A stretch of 64,000 bases of DNA from Streptomyces tuirus (GTDB lineage: Bacteria; Actinomycetota; Actinomycetes; Streptomycetales; Streptomycetaceae). Shown one piece after another: positions 24,559-36,175 of the stretch (its first letter is position 1; each line of letters opens with the position of its first letter). The notes under the pieces are model-generated. The model ran no database searches, was not told the origin of the DNA, and saw only the letters and a program-made list of their open reading frames with translations. The stretch spans positions 620,001 through 684,000 of the forward strand of contig NZ_AP023439.1 of assembly GCF_014701095.1 (NCBI RefSeq). The letters are read 5' to 3'. The position numbers and the translations under genes are program-made.

Positions 24559-25602
24559 TCAGCCGACCGGCACCCCGGCCTCCAGATAGAGCGCCGCTCC
24601 GCGCTCGCGTGCCCGCAGGGCCCAGCGCAGCCGCTGGTAGCGCACCGGGGGCAGCAGGCCGGCTGCCTCCTCCTCGGTGACGAACCGCCAGGCGCGCAGC
24701 TCCGGGCCGGGCAGCAGCACCTTGCCCGCCTCGGCGGAGTGCAGCAGTCCGCCGTCGAAGAGGAGCCGTAGGCCGCCGAATCCGGGGGGTGCGGGGCGCT
24801 CCCAGTCGACGACGAGCAGGCTCGGCACCTCGTCGAGGCTGATGCCGGTCTCCTCGGCGACCTCGCGGATACCGGCGCGGGCGGGCGCCTCACCGGGTTC
24901 GACGACTCCGCCGGGGAACTCCCAGCCGGCCTTGTACGTGGGGTCGACGAGCAGCACCCGGTCCTGCTCGTCGAAGAGGAGCACTCCGGCGGCGACGGTC
25001 TCGGCGGTGGGTTCGGGCGTCTGCACGATGTCGCAGACGGGCACGGCACCGCCGGTGACGGCCTCGGCGATCCTGACGGCCGTCTCGTACGGCGTGAGGT
25101 CGCTGGTGTCGACGGGATGGGCGTCGGCGGTGAGCCAGGAGGCGAGCGCGGCCCGGTAGGGCTCGATGTGGTCGAAGGACCACTGGCGTATTCGCATGTC
25201 GCCGTCGGGAAGGTCGCGCGGGACCTCACGGCCGGCTATGCGCTCCCGCAGTATCGTTTCGGCCGGTGCGAGCAGGATGTGGTTGACCGGGATCCTGCGC
25301 GCGGCCAGGCCGCCGAAGATCTCGTCGCGGTACTCCTGGCGCAGCAGGGTCATGGGGACGACGAGGGTCCCGCCGAGCTCGGCGAGCATCGCGGCCGCCG
25401 TGTCGATCACGAGCCGTCGCCAGATCGGCAGGTCCTGGAAGTCGCCGACCTCGGCGAGGCGTTTCGGTGGCAGCAGGTGGGCGAGCGTGCCGCCGATGAC
25501 CTCCGGGTCGAAGAGCGTGCTGTTGGGGATCAGTTCGATCAGTTCCCGTGCGGTGGTGGTCTTCCCCGCACCGAACGCGCCGTTGATCCAGACGACGGTC
25601 AC
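24559..25602 (-). CDS. P-loop kinase-like / NUDIX hydrolase fusion protein
   Basis: 347 residues from the GTG at 25602 (GGGGGA ribosome site). The N-terminal half (1-185) is a small AAA/kinase fold with Walker A at 8-16 (GAFGAGKTT), an [12 protein letters not shown] motif and an arginine-rich lid ([19 protein letters not shown]), resembling zeta-toxin or shikimate/gluconate-kinase-like ATPases. The C-terminal half is a NUDIX domain whose box spans 231-253, with GGVVEPGE and REVAEETG both canonical. NUDIX domains cleave nucleoside diphosphates linked to X. Joint function is unknown; phosphorylation coupled to hydrolysis of a nucleotide derivative is speculation. Confidence 0.8.
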   Translation of the reverse strand: MTVVWINGAFGAGKTTTARELIELIPNSTLFDPEVIGGTLAHLLPPKRLAEVGDFQDLPIWRRLVIDTAAAMLAELGGTLVVPMTLLRQEYRDEIFGGLAARRIPVNHILLAPAETILRERIAGREVPRDLPDGDMRIRQWSFDHIEPYRAALASWLTADAHPVDTSDLTPYETAVRIAEAVTGGAVPVCDIVQTPEPTAETVAAGVLLFDEQDRVLLVDPTYKAGWEFPGGVVEPGEAPARAGIREVAEETGISLDEVPSLLVVDWERPAPPGFGGLRLLFDGGLLHSAEAGKVLLPGPELRAWRFVTEEEAAGLLPPVRYQRLRWALRARERGAALYLEAGVPVG

Positions 25603-25748
25603 AGGTCCCCCTCTTCTGTTGGCCCCCTGAGGCTTGCCCGCTCCACCCTGCCACGGAAACCAGCCGCAGTTGAGGGCGCATGACGACGGCGCCGGCGCCC
25701 CCCTCACGCGGGAGCGCCGGCGCCGTGGCCGCGGGGCCGTGCGGCTCC

Positions 25749-25949
25749 TCAGCCCTTCTTCTTCGCCTGGGCGCCGTCCTCCCGGTCCAGGGACAGGCTG
25801 TCCTTGGCGACGGTGTCGTCGATGGACTTGAGGGTCTCGTCGACACTCAGGGTGCCGAGGCCGTCCCCGAGGGCGTGGGACGGGGTGACCGCCGCGACGA
25901 CGAAGCCGGTGGCGAGGGAGGCGATGGCGAGCATGCTGCGCTTCTTCAT
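25749..25949 (-). CDS. small secreted protein of unknown function
   Basis: 66 residues. [20 protein letters not shown] followed by TPSHA and then Leu-Gly is a clear Sec signal peptide. The mature 39-residue part ([20 protein letters not shown]) is polar and ends in AQAKKKG. No known domain. It stands alone between the NUDIX fusion and a hypothetical gene. Confidence 0.6.
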   Translation of the reverse strand: MKKRSMLAIASLATGFVVAAVTPSHALGDGLGTLSVDETLKSIDDTVAKDSLSLDREDGAQAKKKG

Positions 25950-26014
25950 GCCCGACTCAACTGCCGGACCCGCCCCGGGGTCACGCGGCCGCGTACGACC
26001 GGGGGAAACCGGCG

Positions 26015-26251
26015 CTACGCGGAGTCGCCGTCCGGGTCGGCCGTCCACGCCCCGGGGCCACCGCCGCGCCACTCGATCAGCCCCGTGGCCGCCACATACG
26101 CCTCGTCCGCGTCCTCGATCCCGGCGCGCCGCAGGAACTCGGCGATGTCGAGGGGCCCGTAGGCGATACCGAGGAACTGGTCGTCCACACGGACCCGCCG
26201 TCCGCCGTCCGCGGAGGGCGGGTAGACCACGACGGGTTTCACGGACGCCAT
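26015..26251 (-). CDS. small conserved hypothetical protein
   Basis: 78 residues, ATG at 26251. The compact sequence VRVDDQFLGIAYGPLDIAEFLRRAGIED contains a likely beta-hairpin and helix and looks like genuine coding by codon use. No domain recognised. It follows the UvrA-like gene in the same direction but is separated by a long stem-loop. Confidence 0.55.
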   Translation of the reverse strand: MASVKPVVVYPPSADGGRRVRVDDQFLGIAYGPLDIAEFLRRAGIEDADEAYVAATGLIEWRGGGPGAWTADPDGDSA

Positions 26252-26357
26252 GGCACCAGGGTGCGCGGCGACGGCGCCGGCCGCGCGCCGGGATGGGCCG
26301 TTCAGCCCGTCTTCCGTCGGCCGGAACTCCTGGAGCCCCTCCAGACGGCGACGCCGA

Positions 26358-26427
26358 GGCCGTGAGGCCGGTCCCGGAGCGCGCCGGGCGCTGTCCCGGA
26401 GCACGCCGGGCCGCTCGCCTCACGGCC
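26358..26427 (-). terminator. long stem-loop with internal direct repeats, downstream of the UvrA paralogue
   Basis: GGCCGTGAGGC (26358-26368) pairs with GCCTCACGGCC (26417-26427), an 11-bp stem. The 48-nt loop holds two near-identical 19-nt direct repeats beginning GTCCCGGAGC. It lies 13 nt after the uvrA-like stop, so it may terminate that transcript. Confidence 0.5.
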
Positions 26428-26440
26428 GTATGGGCCTCCC

Positions 26441-28834
<2,394 letters not shown>

Positions 28835-28880
28835 GATGTCTCCATCTGTCGGGCGGGGCTGCCGCGCTCGGACGATCTCG

Positions 28881-28917
28881 TTCCCCCGCGCCGCTCCCGG
28901 GGGACGGCGCGGGGGAA
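28881..28917 (-). terminator. hairpin between the VOC gene and the UvrA paralogue
   Basis: A 13-bp perfect stem, TTCCCCCGCGCCG with CGGCGCGGGGGAA. It may attenuate read-through from the VOC gene, so the UvrA paralogue could have its own promoter. Confidence 0.6.
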
Positions 28918-28935
28918 GGTGCGGTGCGAAGGCTG

Positions 28936-29352
28936 TTACGACGCCTTGAGCTGCTGGATGCGGACCATGTTGCCCGCGGGGTCGCGGAAGGCGCAGTCGC
29001 GGACGCCGTAGGGCTGGTCCACCGGCTCCTGGACCACCTCGGCGTCGCCCGCCTGCACCCGCTCGAAGGTACCGTCGACGTCGCTCGTCGCCAGGACGAT
29101 GCTGGCGTAGGTGCCCTTGGCCATCATCTCGGCGATGGTGCGGCGCTCGTCCTCGGTGATGCCGGGGTCGGCGGCCGGCGGGTGCAGCACGATGTTCGTG
29201 CCGGGCTGGCCGACGGGGCCGACGGTGATCCAGCGCATGCCCTCGTATCCGACGTCGTTTCTGACTTCGAAGCCGAGGGTGTCGCGGTAGAACGCCAGGG
29301 CGGCGTCCGGGTCGTCGTGCGGGAGGAAGCTGGCGTGAATCGAGAGGTCCAT
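28936..29352 (-). CDS. VOC (glyoxalase/dioxygenase fold) protein
   Basis: 138 residues, ATG at 29352. One pair of beta-alpha-beta-beta-beta modules: ASFLPHDDPDAALAFYRDTLGFEV at the N-terminus and CAFRDPAGNMVRIQQL at the C-terminus. Such proteins bind or inactivate drugs or catalyse small-molecule chemistry. It starts 10 nt after the AraC gene stop, so the two form one transcript; a hairpin follows. Confidence 0.85.
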   Translation of the reverse strand: MDLSIHASFLPHDDPDAALAFYRDTLGFEVRNDVGYEGMRWITVGPVGQPGTNIVLHPPAADPGITEDERRTIAEMMAKGTYASIVLATSDVDGTFERVQAGDAEVVQEPVDQPYGVRDCAFRDPAGNMVRIQQLKAS

Positions 29353-29362
29353 GGCCCTCACG

Positions 29363-29806
<444 letters not shown>

Positions 29807-29850
29807 AAGCGCGATCGTGCCACACCGCACGCACATGCGGTCGATTTCCG

Positions 29851-29879
29851 GCGATACGGACCGGACCAGTCCGTATCGC
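29851..29879. promoter_or_regulatory. perfect 11-bp inverted repeat upstream of AraC-VOC
   Basis: GCGATACGGAC and GTCCGTATCGC flank a 7-nt centre. The site lies 45-73 bp before the AraC GTG. The form is that of a dimeric repressor's operator rather than an AraC site (which are usually direct repeats), so another regulator may act here. Confidence 0.65.
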
Positions 29880-29965
29880 TCGGGGGCCACCGCCACGTCG
29901 GTCCCGGCACCGGCCCGCGTCACGCCGCCGGCTGAACGTTCCTGCCGGATCGGCCGGGCCCCGGC

Positions 29966-30919
29966 TCACACCCCGGCCGCCGCCGCGTCCGTCCGGTTCG
30001 CCAGCGCTGCCGCCGCCGCGCCCACCAGCCCGGCGTCGGTGCCCATCTGGGCCGGCGCCACGGTCAGGTGCCGGACGAAGGACAGCGTCGCGTAGGTGCT
30101 CAGGGCCTTGCGCAGGGGGGCGAACAGCACGTCGCCCGCCTTGCCCACTCCCCCGCCGACCACCGCGACGTCGATCTCCACGAGGGTCGCGGTGGCGGCG
30201 ATCCCGGCGGCCAGGGCCTGGGCGGCCCGCTCGAAGGAGGCGACGGCCACCGGGTCGCCGGACCGGGCGGCGGCGGCCACCGCGGCGGCGGAGGTGTCGC
30301 CGTCGGGGCCGGGCAGCCAGCCGTTCTCCAGCGCGCGCCGGGCGATGTTGGGGCCGCTCGCGATGCGCTCCACGCAGCCGTGCGAACCGCACGGGCACAG
30401 ATCGCCGTCGAGGTCCACGCTGATGTGACCGATGTGGCCCGCGTTGCCGGTGGGCCCGGGGTGCAGGCGGCCGCCGAGCACCAGACCGCCGCCGACGCCG
30501 GTCGAGACGACCATGCACAGCGCGTTGTCATGGCCGCGGGCGGCGCCCTGCCAGTGCTCGGCCGCCGTGATCGCCACGCCGTCCCCGATCAGCTCGACGG
30601 GCAGGTTCCCGGCGGCGGCCCGGACCCGGGCGACCAGCGGGTAGTCGCGCCAGCCGGGCACGTTGACCGGGCTCACCGTGCCCGCCGAGGCGTCCACGGG
30701 CCCGGCACTGCCGATCCCCACGGCCGCGGCACGACCCCACAGCGGCGACGCGGTGAGCTCGCCGAGCACCTCCTCCACGGCCCGCATCACGGTGTCGCCG
30801 TCCTCCCGGGCGGGCGTCGGCCGCTGGGCGCGGACGAGGATCCGGCCGTGGCCGTCCACCAGGGCGCCGGCGATCTTGGTGCCGCCGATGTCGAGCGCGG
30901 CCACGAGGTCGGTGTGCAT
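29966..30919 (-). CDS. ROK family sugar kinase
   Basis: 317 residues, ATG at 30919; an upstream ATG at 30949 is less likely. ATP motif ALDIGGTKIAGALVD opens the protein, GDGVAITAAEHWQGAARG gives the catalytic region and VVSTGVGGGLVL a phosphate-2 motif. The ROK signature TGNAGHIGHISVD and zinc motif CPCGSHGCVE are intact. These kinases phosphorylate glucose, N-acetylglucosamine or N-acetylmannosamine; the exact sugar is unclear. It diverges from a LacI regulator across an operator. Confidence 0.9.
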   Translation of the reverse strand: MHTDLVAALDIGGTKIAGALVDGHGRILVRAQRPTPAREDGDTVMRAVEEVLGELTASPLWGRAAAVGIGSAGPVDASAGTVSPVNVPGWRDYPLVARVRAAAGNLPVELIGDGVAITAAEHWQGAARGHDNALCMVVSTGVGGGLVLGGRLHPGPTGNAGHIGHISVDLDGDLCPCGSHGCVERIASGPNIARRALENGWLPGPDGDTSAAAVAAAARSGDPVAVASFERAAQALAAGIAATATLVEIDVAVVGGGVGKAGDVLFAPLRKALSTYATLSFVRHLTVAPAQMGTDAGLVGAAAAALANRTDAAAAGV

Positions 30920-31045
30920 CAGAGTCGGATCTCCCCGTCGGGCATGCATGAGAAAAACGCCGAGAAAGCCATCAAGCAGGGCAAGCAGCGCACCGGTCCC
31001 GTGGCGATGCGCGGGTCCGGAGATTGCGGTGGACAGTCTCCCCCG

Positions 31046-31068
31046 AGCCTGACAACGTTGTCCAGGCT
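31046..31068. promoter_or_regulatory. LacI-type operator between ROK kinase and LacI regulator
   Basis: GACAACGTTGTC (31051-31062) is a perfect 12-bp palindrome with the central CG usual for LacI-family sites, flanked by AGCCT and AGGCT that extend the dyad to 23 bp. It lies between the divergent genes. Confidence 0.8.
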
Positions 31069-31143
31069 CTATGCTCGACGCCACATCCTCATACAAACCC
31101 AGGATCGACGCACCCCGTGGACGACAGGACAGGACACCGCACC

Positions 31144-32181
31144 GTGCCCCAGAGCCCCCTCCGATCGGCAGCGCGCTACGGCACCCGGCCGACCATGAAG
31201 GACGTAGCGGCACGCGCCGGAGTCGGCCTCAAGACGGTCTCCCGTGTCGTGAACGGGGAGCCGGGGGTCACCCCGGAGACGGAGCGGCGGGTCCAGGAGG
31301 CGATCGACGCCCTCGGCTTCCGCCGCAACGACAGCGCGCGGGTGCTGCGCAAGGGCCGCACGGCGAGCATCGGCCTGGTCCTGGAGGACCTCGCCGACCC
31401 GTTCTACGGCCCCCTGAGCCGGTCGGTCGAGGAGGTGGCCCGCGCACACGGCGCCCTGCTGATCAACGGCTCCAGCGCGGAGGACCCCGAGCGCGAGCAG
31501 GAACTGGTGCTGGCCCTGTGCGCGCGGCGGGTGGACGGGCTGGTGGTGATCCCGGCCGGGGACGACCACCGGTACCTGGAGCCCGAGCTCAAGGCGGGTG
31601 TCGCCACGGTGTTCGTGGACCGGCCGGCCGGGCACATCGACGCCGACGTGGTCCTGTCGGACAACTTCGGCGGCGCCCGCGACGGCGTCGCCCACCTCAT
31701 CGCCCACGGGCACCGCCGGATCGGCTTCATCGGCGACATGCCCCGCATCCACACCGCCGCCGAGCGGCTGCGCGGTTACCGGGCGGCGATGGAGGACGCG
31801 GGCATACCGGTGGCGGGCTCCTGGATGTCTCTCGGCGTCACCGGCCCCGAGCGGGTGCGCAGGGCCGCCGAGGAGATGCTGGCCGGCCCGGACCCGGTCA
31901 CGGCGATCTTCGCGGGCAACAACCGCGTGACGGTCACCGTGATCCGGGTGCTCGCCGAGCAGGCCCGCCGTGTCGCCCTGGTCGGCTTCGACGACATCGA
32001 GCTCGCCGATCTGCTCCAGCCGGGCGTCACGGTCGTCGCCCAGGACGCCTCGGACATCGGCCGCACCGCGGCGGAACGTCTCTTCCGGCAGCTGGACGGC
32101 ACCCTGGTCACCCCCGAGCGCATCGAGCTGCCGACCCGCCTGATCACCCGCGGCTCGGGCGAGATCCCGCCGGCGGACTGA
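31144..32181 (+). CDS. LacI family transcriptional regulator
   Basis: About 345 residues from the GTG at 31144 (GTG 31117 or ATG 31195 are alternatives). The headpiece is TMKDVAARAGVGLKTVSRVVNGEPGVTPETERRV with the hinge helix DSARVLRKGRT. The periplasmic-binding-fold core (IGLVLEDLADPFYGPLSRSVEEVA, RRIGFIGDMP, VALVGFDDIELADLLQPGVT) follows. It likely represses itself and the ROK kinase through the palindrome between them, with a sugar or sugar phosphate as inducer. Confidence 0.9.
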   Translation: MPQSPLRSAARYGTRPTMKDVAARAGVGLKTVSRVVNGEPGVTPETERRVQEAIDALGFRRNDSARVLRKGRTASIGLVLEDLADPFYGPLSRSVEEVARAHGALLINGSSAEDPEREQELVLALCARRVDGLVVIPAGDDHRYLEPELKAGVATVFVDRPAGHIDADVVLSDNFGGARDGVAHLIAHGHRRIGFIGDMPRIHTAAERLRGYRAAMEDAGIPVAGSWMSLGVTGPERVRRAAEEMLAGPDPVTAIFAGNNRVTVTVIRVLAEQARRVALVGFDDIELADLLQPGVTVVAQDASDIGRTAAERLFRQLDGTLVTPERIELPTRLITRGSGEIPPAD

Positions 32182-32188
32182 GCGGCCC

Positions 32189-33004
32189 ATGGACGACGGC
32201 ACCGATCTCACGCTGGAGGCACTCGGCCTGGCCGAGGCGCCGCGTGAGCACCCCCTGCTGTATCCGGGCGCCTGGCCCGCGGATTCGGGGCTTCTCGACG
32301 GGGACCGCTTCCTGCCGCCGGAGCGGCTGGTGTACGAGGACCGCACGCCGGTCATCGCCATCGGGTCCAACGGCTGCCCGGGGCAGTTGCGGCACAAGAT
32401 GACGGAGTGCGGGATCAGGTCACCGTTGCCGATGGTGAAGGCACGGGTGACGGGCATCGACGCGGGTGTCTCCGCGCACGTGAGCCGCATGGGATACGTG
32501 TCGGCGTCGCCGGTCGGCGCCCCGGGGACCGTGCGGGAGTTGTTCGTCCTGTGGCTCGACGCCGGGCAGCTCGCGGTGATCGACGCGAGCGAGGGCGTGC
32601 CGCTGCCGGGCGGCAACTTCGACCGGGCGTGGCTGCCGTCGCCCGACGTCCGGATCGACCTCGCGGACGGCAGCCGCCTGCCCGGGGCGTACGCCTACGT
32701 CAACCGGCACGGCGTCCTCCACGACGGCAGCGGCACTCCGCGCACGCACCCGGGTGAGCGGGAGCTGCTGACCGAGCTCCTCGTCGGATTGCCGCGCCTG
32801 CGGGAGCTGTTCGGTGTCGTGCCCGAGGAGTTCTGCGCACGGGCGCGCGGAGACCGGCGGCTGTGCGAGCGGGGCACCCGGCTGTTCATCGAGGAGAAGC
32901 TGGTGACGGCCTCCGGTCTGGAGCGGTACGTGGCCGCCTCGGCGCGGGCTCAGCAGAGCGGGAGCCCGGGGACCGGCGCGTCGTTGTCGCCGCCCTTGAT
33001 GTAG
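32189..33004 (+). CDS. conserved hypothetical protein, possible gamma-glutamylcyclotransferase-like fold
   Basis: 271 residues, ATG at 32189. The stretch TPVIAIGSNGCPGQLRHKM resembles the YGSNL loop of gamma-glutamylcyclotransferases, followed by ASPVGAPGTVRELFVLWLD. This is a weak resemblance. The C-terminal tail overlaps the convergent kinase gene by 55 nt. It follows the LacI gene by 7 nt and may be co-transcribed. Confidence 0.55.
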   Translation: MDDGTDLTLEALGLAEAPREHPLLYPGAWPADSGLLDGDRFLPPERLVYEDRTPVIAIGSNGCPGQLRHKMTECGIRSPLPMVKARVTGIDAGVSAHVSRMGYVSASPVGAPGTVRELFVLWLDAGQLAVIDASEGVPLPGGNFDRAWLPSPDVRIDLADGSRLPGAYAYVNRHGVLHDGSGTPRTHPGERELLTELLVGLPRLRELFGVVPEEFCARARGDRRLCERGTRLFIEEKLVTASGLERYVAASARAQQSGSPGTGASLSPPLM

Positions 33005-34701
33005 ACGTCGTTGACCCAGACGTCCGTGTTGCCGCTGTCGTCGTCGGTCTTCGCCCACCAGATGTTGGTCCACTGGCCGGAGGTCTCGCGGCGGCCCAGG
33101 TTCCGCTGGCAGTAGAAGTAGTTGGTGCCCGCGTTGAGGATGCCGGTCTTGGTTCCGGAGGCGGTGTAGGAGTCTGCGGTCTTCCAGACCTGGCAGTTGT
33201 ACTTGCCGCCGCCGATGGGGTGGCAGACCGGGGCCGGGGTGGTCGAGCCGCCGCCGGAGGTGCCGCCGTCCGACGTGCCTGCACCGGCGCCGCCGGTCGA
33301 CTTCCCGGGGGCCGGGGTGGTCGCCCGGCCGGTGGGCTCGGGGTCCTTCTTGTCGGCCGGCTTCTCGGTGGGAGCTGAGCCCTTGCCGTCGCCCTGTCGC
33401 GTGCCCCTCGGGGCGTCGGAGCCGTCGTCCTGACCACCGGGCTCGGAGGACCCGGCCTCCGGGCGGGCCGCGTCGGTCCGCGCGCCGGTCTCCTTGCCTC
33501 CGGAGTCGCCGAGCAGGGCGACCGTGGTCCCGGCGGCGAGGACGACGGCGACGGCCGCGGCGGCCAGCAGGACGCGCGCCTTGCGGCGGGAGGCGGTGCG
33601 GTCGGGGTTCATCGCAGTGGTCGGTGCGGAGGCGACGGGGGTGGTGCTGCCGGGGCCGACCGGGCCTGAGCCCTGAGGGCCGGTGCCCGGGCTCTGCTCG
33701 CCGGGGCCCGTGCCCTGCGGCCCGGCCGTGCCCTGCTGCGGAGGCCCGAAGCCCGGCGGTACCGACGGGAGGCTGCGTTCCGTCTCCGCGCGCGAGGGCG
33801 TCGACGCCGGGCCCCGCAGGGTGGATGTCGGCGTGTCGGTGCCGCCCGTGTCCGCGACCGCCTGGAGCAGTGCGCGGGCCTGGTCGGCCTCCGGGCGGGA
33901 CTCGGGGCGCTTGTCCATCAGCCGCTGGAGGACGGGCCCGAGGGGGCCTGCGCGGCGGGGCTCAGGCAGCGGCTCGGAGACGATCGCGGTGAGCGTGGAG
34001 AACGTGGACGTGCGGCGGAAGGGCGAGGAGCCCTCGACGGCCGCGTACAGCGTGGCGCCCAGGGCCCAGATGTCGGAGGCGGGGCCCGGGTCGGCGCCCT
34101 GGGCGCGCTCGGGGGCCAGGTAGTCGAGCGAGCCGACGAGTTCGCCGCTGCGCGTGAGGTGCGTGGCCGAGCCGTCCCCCGGATCGTCCATCGTGGCGAT
34201 GCCGAAGTCGGTGAGGACGACCCGGCCCGACCGGTCGAGCAGGATGTTGCCGGGCTTGACGTCCCGGTGCAGGACGCCCGCGCGGTGGGCGGCCGCCAGC
34301 GCGTCCATGACCTTGGCGCCGATCCCGGCCGCCTCACCGGGGTCCAGCGTGCCGCGCTCGCGCAGGACGTCGTCCAGGGACGGCCCGTCGACCAGTTCCA
34401 TGACGATGAGCGGGCGGCCGTCGACCTGGGCGATGTCGTGGACGGCGATCACACCGGGGTGGCGTACGCGGGCCGCGGCGCGGGCCTCGCGCTGCATCCG
34501 CAGTTGCAGAGCGGCCAGTTCGGGACCGGCCGCGTCGGTGTAGGTGCGCAGTTCCTTGACGGCGACCTCACGGCCGAGGACTTCGTCCATGGCCTTCCAG
34601 ACGATGCCCATGCCACCGCGCCCCAGTGCGGCCGTGACGCGGTAGCGGCCCGCCAGCAGCCGTCCGGCCCCGTCCGTGTGCCCGTACTCCCCCGTCGACA
34701 C
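32950..34701 (-). CDS. transmembrane Ser/Thr protein kinase with extracellular Cys-rich domain
   Basis: 583 residues, GTG at 34701. Kinase domain 20-285: Gly loop LGRGGMGIV (26-34), Lys49 in VAVKEL, HRDVKPGN (145-152), DFG (165-167) and APER (196-199). A Pro/Gly-rich linker (300-370) leads to one membrane helix (377-398), then a Thr/Gly-rich extracellular stalk and a globular C-terminal domain (about 485-583) with Cys in CHPIGG, NCQVW, YCQRN and a terminal Cys. That domain has several W/Y residues and could bind a wall ligand. The PASTA repeats of PknB are absent. It is monocistronic. Confidence 0.88.
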   Translation of the reverse strand: MSTGEYGHTDGAGRLLAGRYRVTAALGRGGMGIVWKAMDEVLGREVAVKELRTYTDAAGPELAALQLRMQREARAAARVRHPGVIAVHDIAQVDGRPLIVMELVDGPSLDDVLRERGTLDPGEAAGIGAKVMDALAAAHRAGVLHRDVKPGNILLDRSGRVVLTDFGIATMDDPGDGSATHLTRSGELVGSLDYLAPERAQGADPGPASDIWALGATLYAAVEGSSPFRRTSTFSTLTAIVSEPLPEPRRAGPLGPVLQRLMDKRPESRPEADQARALLQAVADTGGTDTPTSTLRGPASTPSRAETERSLPSVPPGFGPPQQGTAGPQGTGPGEQSPGTGPQGSGPVGPGSTTPVASAPTTAMNPDRTASRRKARVLLAAAAVAVVLAAGTTVALLGDSGGKETGARTDAARPEAGSSEPGGQDDGSDAPRGTRQGDGKGSAPTEKPADKKDPEPTGRATTPAPGKSTGGAGAGTSDGGTSGGGSTTPAPVCHPIGGGKYNCQVWKTADSYTASGTKTGILNAGTNYFYCQRNLGRRETSGQWTNIWWAKTDDDSGNTDVWVNDVYIKGGDNDAPVPGLPLC

Positions 34702-34856
34702 CGCTGCCCCGTTCCTGTGACCCCACCGGATGCACCGGCGGACGGATCCGTCGGTGCGTGGCGTACAGACTAAGGGTGCTGAGGTGACGGCGGCAGCCGC
34801 CGCAAACGGCTGTGACAGGGCCGGTACGTGCCGGCGCGTCCGGCGTGCGGAGGCCG

Positions 34857-36158
34857 TCAGGCGGAGGCCGTGAGGTCCCCGCGCCGGGGCGCCGCGAAGC
34901 TCTCCAGGTCCGCCCGGGTCAGGCCGGCCAGGCGGGCGACCTCCCCGCTGTCCAGGGCGCCGCAGTCCAGGCCGCGCAGCAGGTAGCCGCTGAGGGCCTT
35001 GGCGGTGGCGGGTTCGTCCATCACGTCGCCGGCGGTGCGGTTGGCGTAGCGGGACAGGCGGGCGGCGGCCTGCTCGAAGCCCTCGCGGTAGAAGGCGAAG
35101 ACGGCCGCGTAGCGGGTGGGGATGTGGCCGGGGTGCATGTCCCAGCCCTGGTAGTAGGCGCGGGCCAGGGCGCGTCGGGTGAGGCCGTAGTGCAGACGCC
35201 AGGCGTCGTGGACCTTCGCGGTCGGGCCGACCGGGAGGACGTTGGTCGAGCCGTCCGAGACGCGGACGCCCGTCCCGGCCGCCGCCACCTGCATGACGGC
35301 CTTGGCGTGGTCGGCCGCGGGGTGGTCGCTTGCCTGGTGCGCGGCGGAGACGCCGAGGCAGGCGCTGTAGTCGAAGGTGCCGTAGTGCAGTCCGGTCGCG
35401 CGGCCGTCGGCGGCCTGGATCATGCGGGCGACGGTGGCGGTGCCGTCGGCGGCGAGGATGGACTGGCTGGTCTCGATCTGGATCTCGAAGCCGATCCGGC
35501 CGGGCTCGAGTCCGTGCGCCTTCTCGAAGGCGTCCAGGAGCCGTGCCATGGCGGTGACCTGCTCGGCGTAGGTCACCTTCGGCAGGGTGAGAACCAGTCC
35601 GCCCGGCAGGCCGCCGGCCTCCATCAGGCCGGTGAGGAAGATATCGAGGGTGCGGATGCCCCGGGCGCGTACGGGCGCTTCCATGCACTTCATGCGGATG
35701 CCCATGTAGGGGGCGGCGGTGCCGTCCTCATAGGCCTCGGCGATGATGCGGGCGGCGCGGGCGGCGGCCTCGTCCTCCTCGGCGTCGGGGCGGTTGCCGT
35801 AGCCGTCCTCGAAGTCGACGCGCAGGTCCTCGATCGGCTCGCGCTCCAGCTTGGCGCGCACGCGCGCGTGGACGGGGTCGGCGAGTTCCTCGGAGAGGCC
35901 GAGGACGGCGGCGAAGGCCGCGGCGTCCGGGGCGTGCTCGTCGAGGGCCGCGAGGGCCTGGTCGCCCCAGGAGCGGACGGTGTCGGCGGCGAAGACGTCG
36001 CCGGGCACGTAGACGGTGTGGACGGGCTGGCGGGTGCCGGGGTCCCCGGGGTAGCGGCGCTCCAGCTCCGCGTCGACCGGCGCGAGGGAGGCGCTGATCT
36101 CCTCGCTGACCGCGCCCGCGAGGCTCGTCGCCACCTTCTCCTGCTGGCCCTGACCCAT
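34857..36158 (-). CDS. DUF6986 aldolase/citrate-lyase-like protein
   Basis: 433 residues, ATG at 36158 after GGAGGGTGTAGGA. Segments EDLRVDFEDGYGNRPDAEED, LVLTLPKVTYAEQV and RIGFEIQIETSQSIL put it in the HpcH/HpaI-citrate lyase beta TIM-barrel superfamily, with Glu and Asp metal ligands in these motifs. GLHYGTFDYSACLG and WRLHYGLTRRALARAYYQGWDMHPGHIP are typical of DUF6986. Related genes lie near purine/allantoin degradation loci in Streptomyces, but that context is not present here. Confidence 0.75.
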   Translation of the reverse strand: MGQGQQEKVATSLAGAVSEEISASLAPVDAELERRYPGDPGTRQPVHTVYVPGDVFAADTVRSWGDQALAALDEHAPDAAAFAAVLGLSEELADPVHARVRAKLEREPIEDLRVDFEDGYGNRPDAEEDEAAARAARIIAEAYEDGTAAPYMGIRMKCMEAPVRARGIRTLDIFLTGLMEAGGLPGGLVLTLPKVTYAEQVTAMARLLDAFEKAHGLEPGRIGFEIQIETSQSILAADGTATVARMIQAADGRATGLHYGTFDYSACLGVSAAHQASDHPAADHAKAVMQVAAAGTGVRVSDGSTNVLPVGPTAKVHDAWRLHYGLTRRALARAYYQGWDMHPGHIPTRYAAVFAFYREGFEQAAARLSRYANRTAGDVMDEPATAKALSGYLLRGLDCGALDSGEVARLAGLTRADLESFAAPRRGDLTASA

Positions 36159-36175
36159 TCCTACACCCTCCCATT

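Noticed and set aside
29807..29923. N-terminal extension of the AraC gene to an ATG at 29923
   Set aside because: It would place the perfect 29-bp dyad inside the coding sequence, and the extra residues lack AraC similarity.
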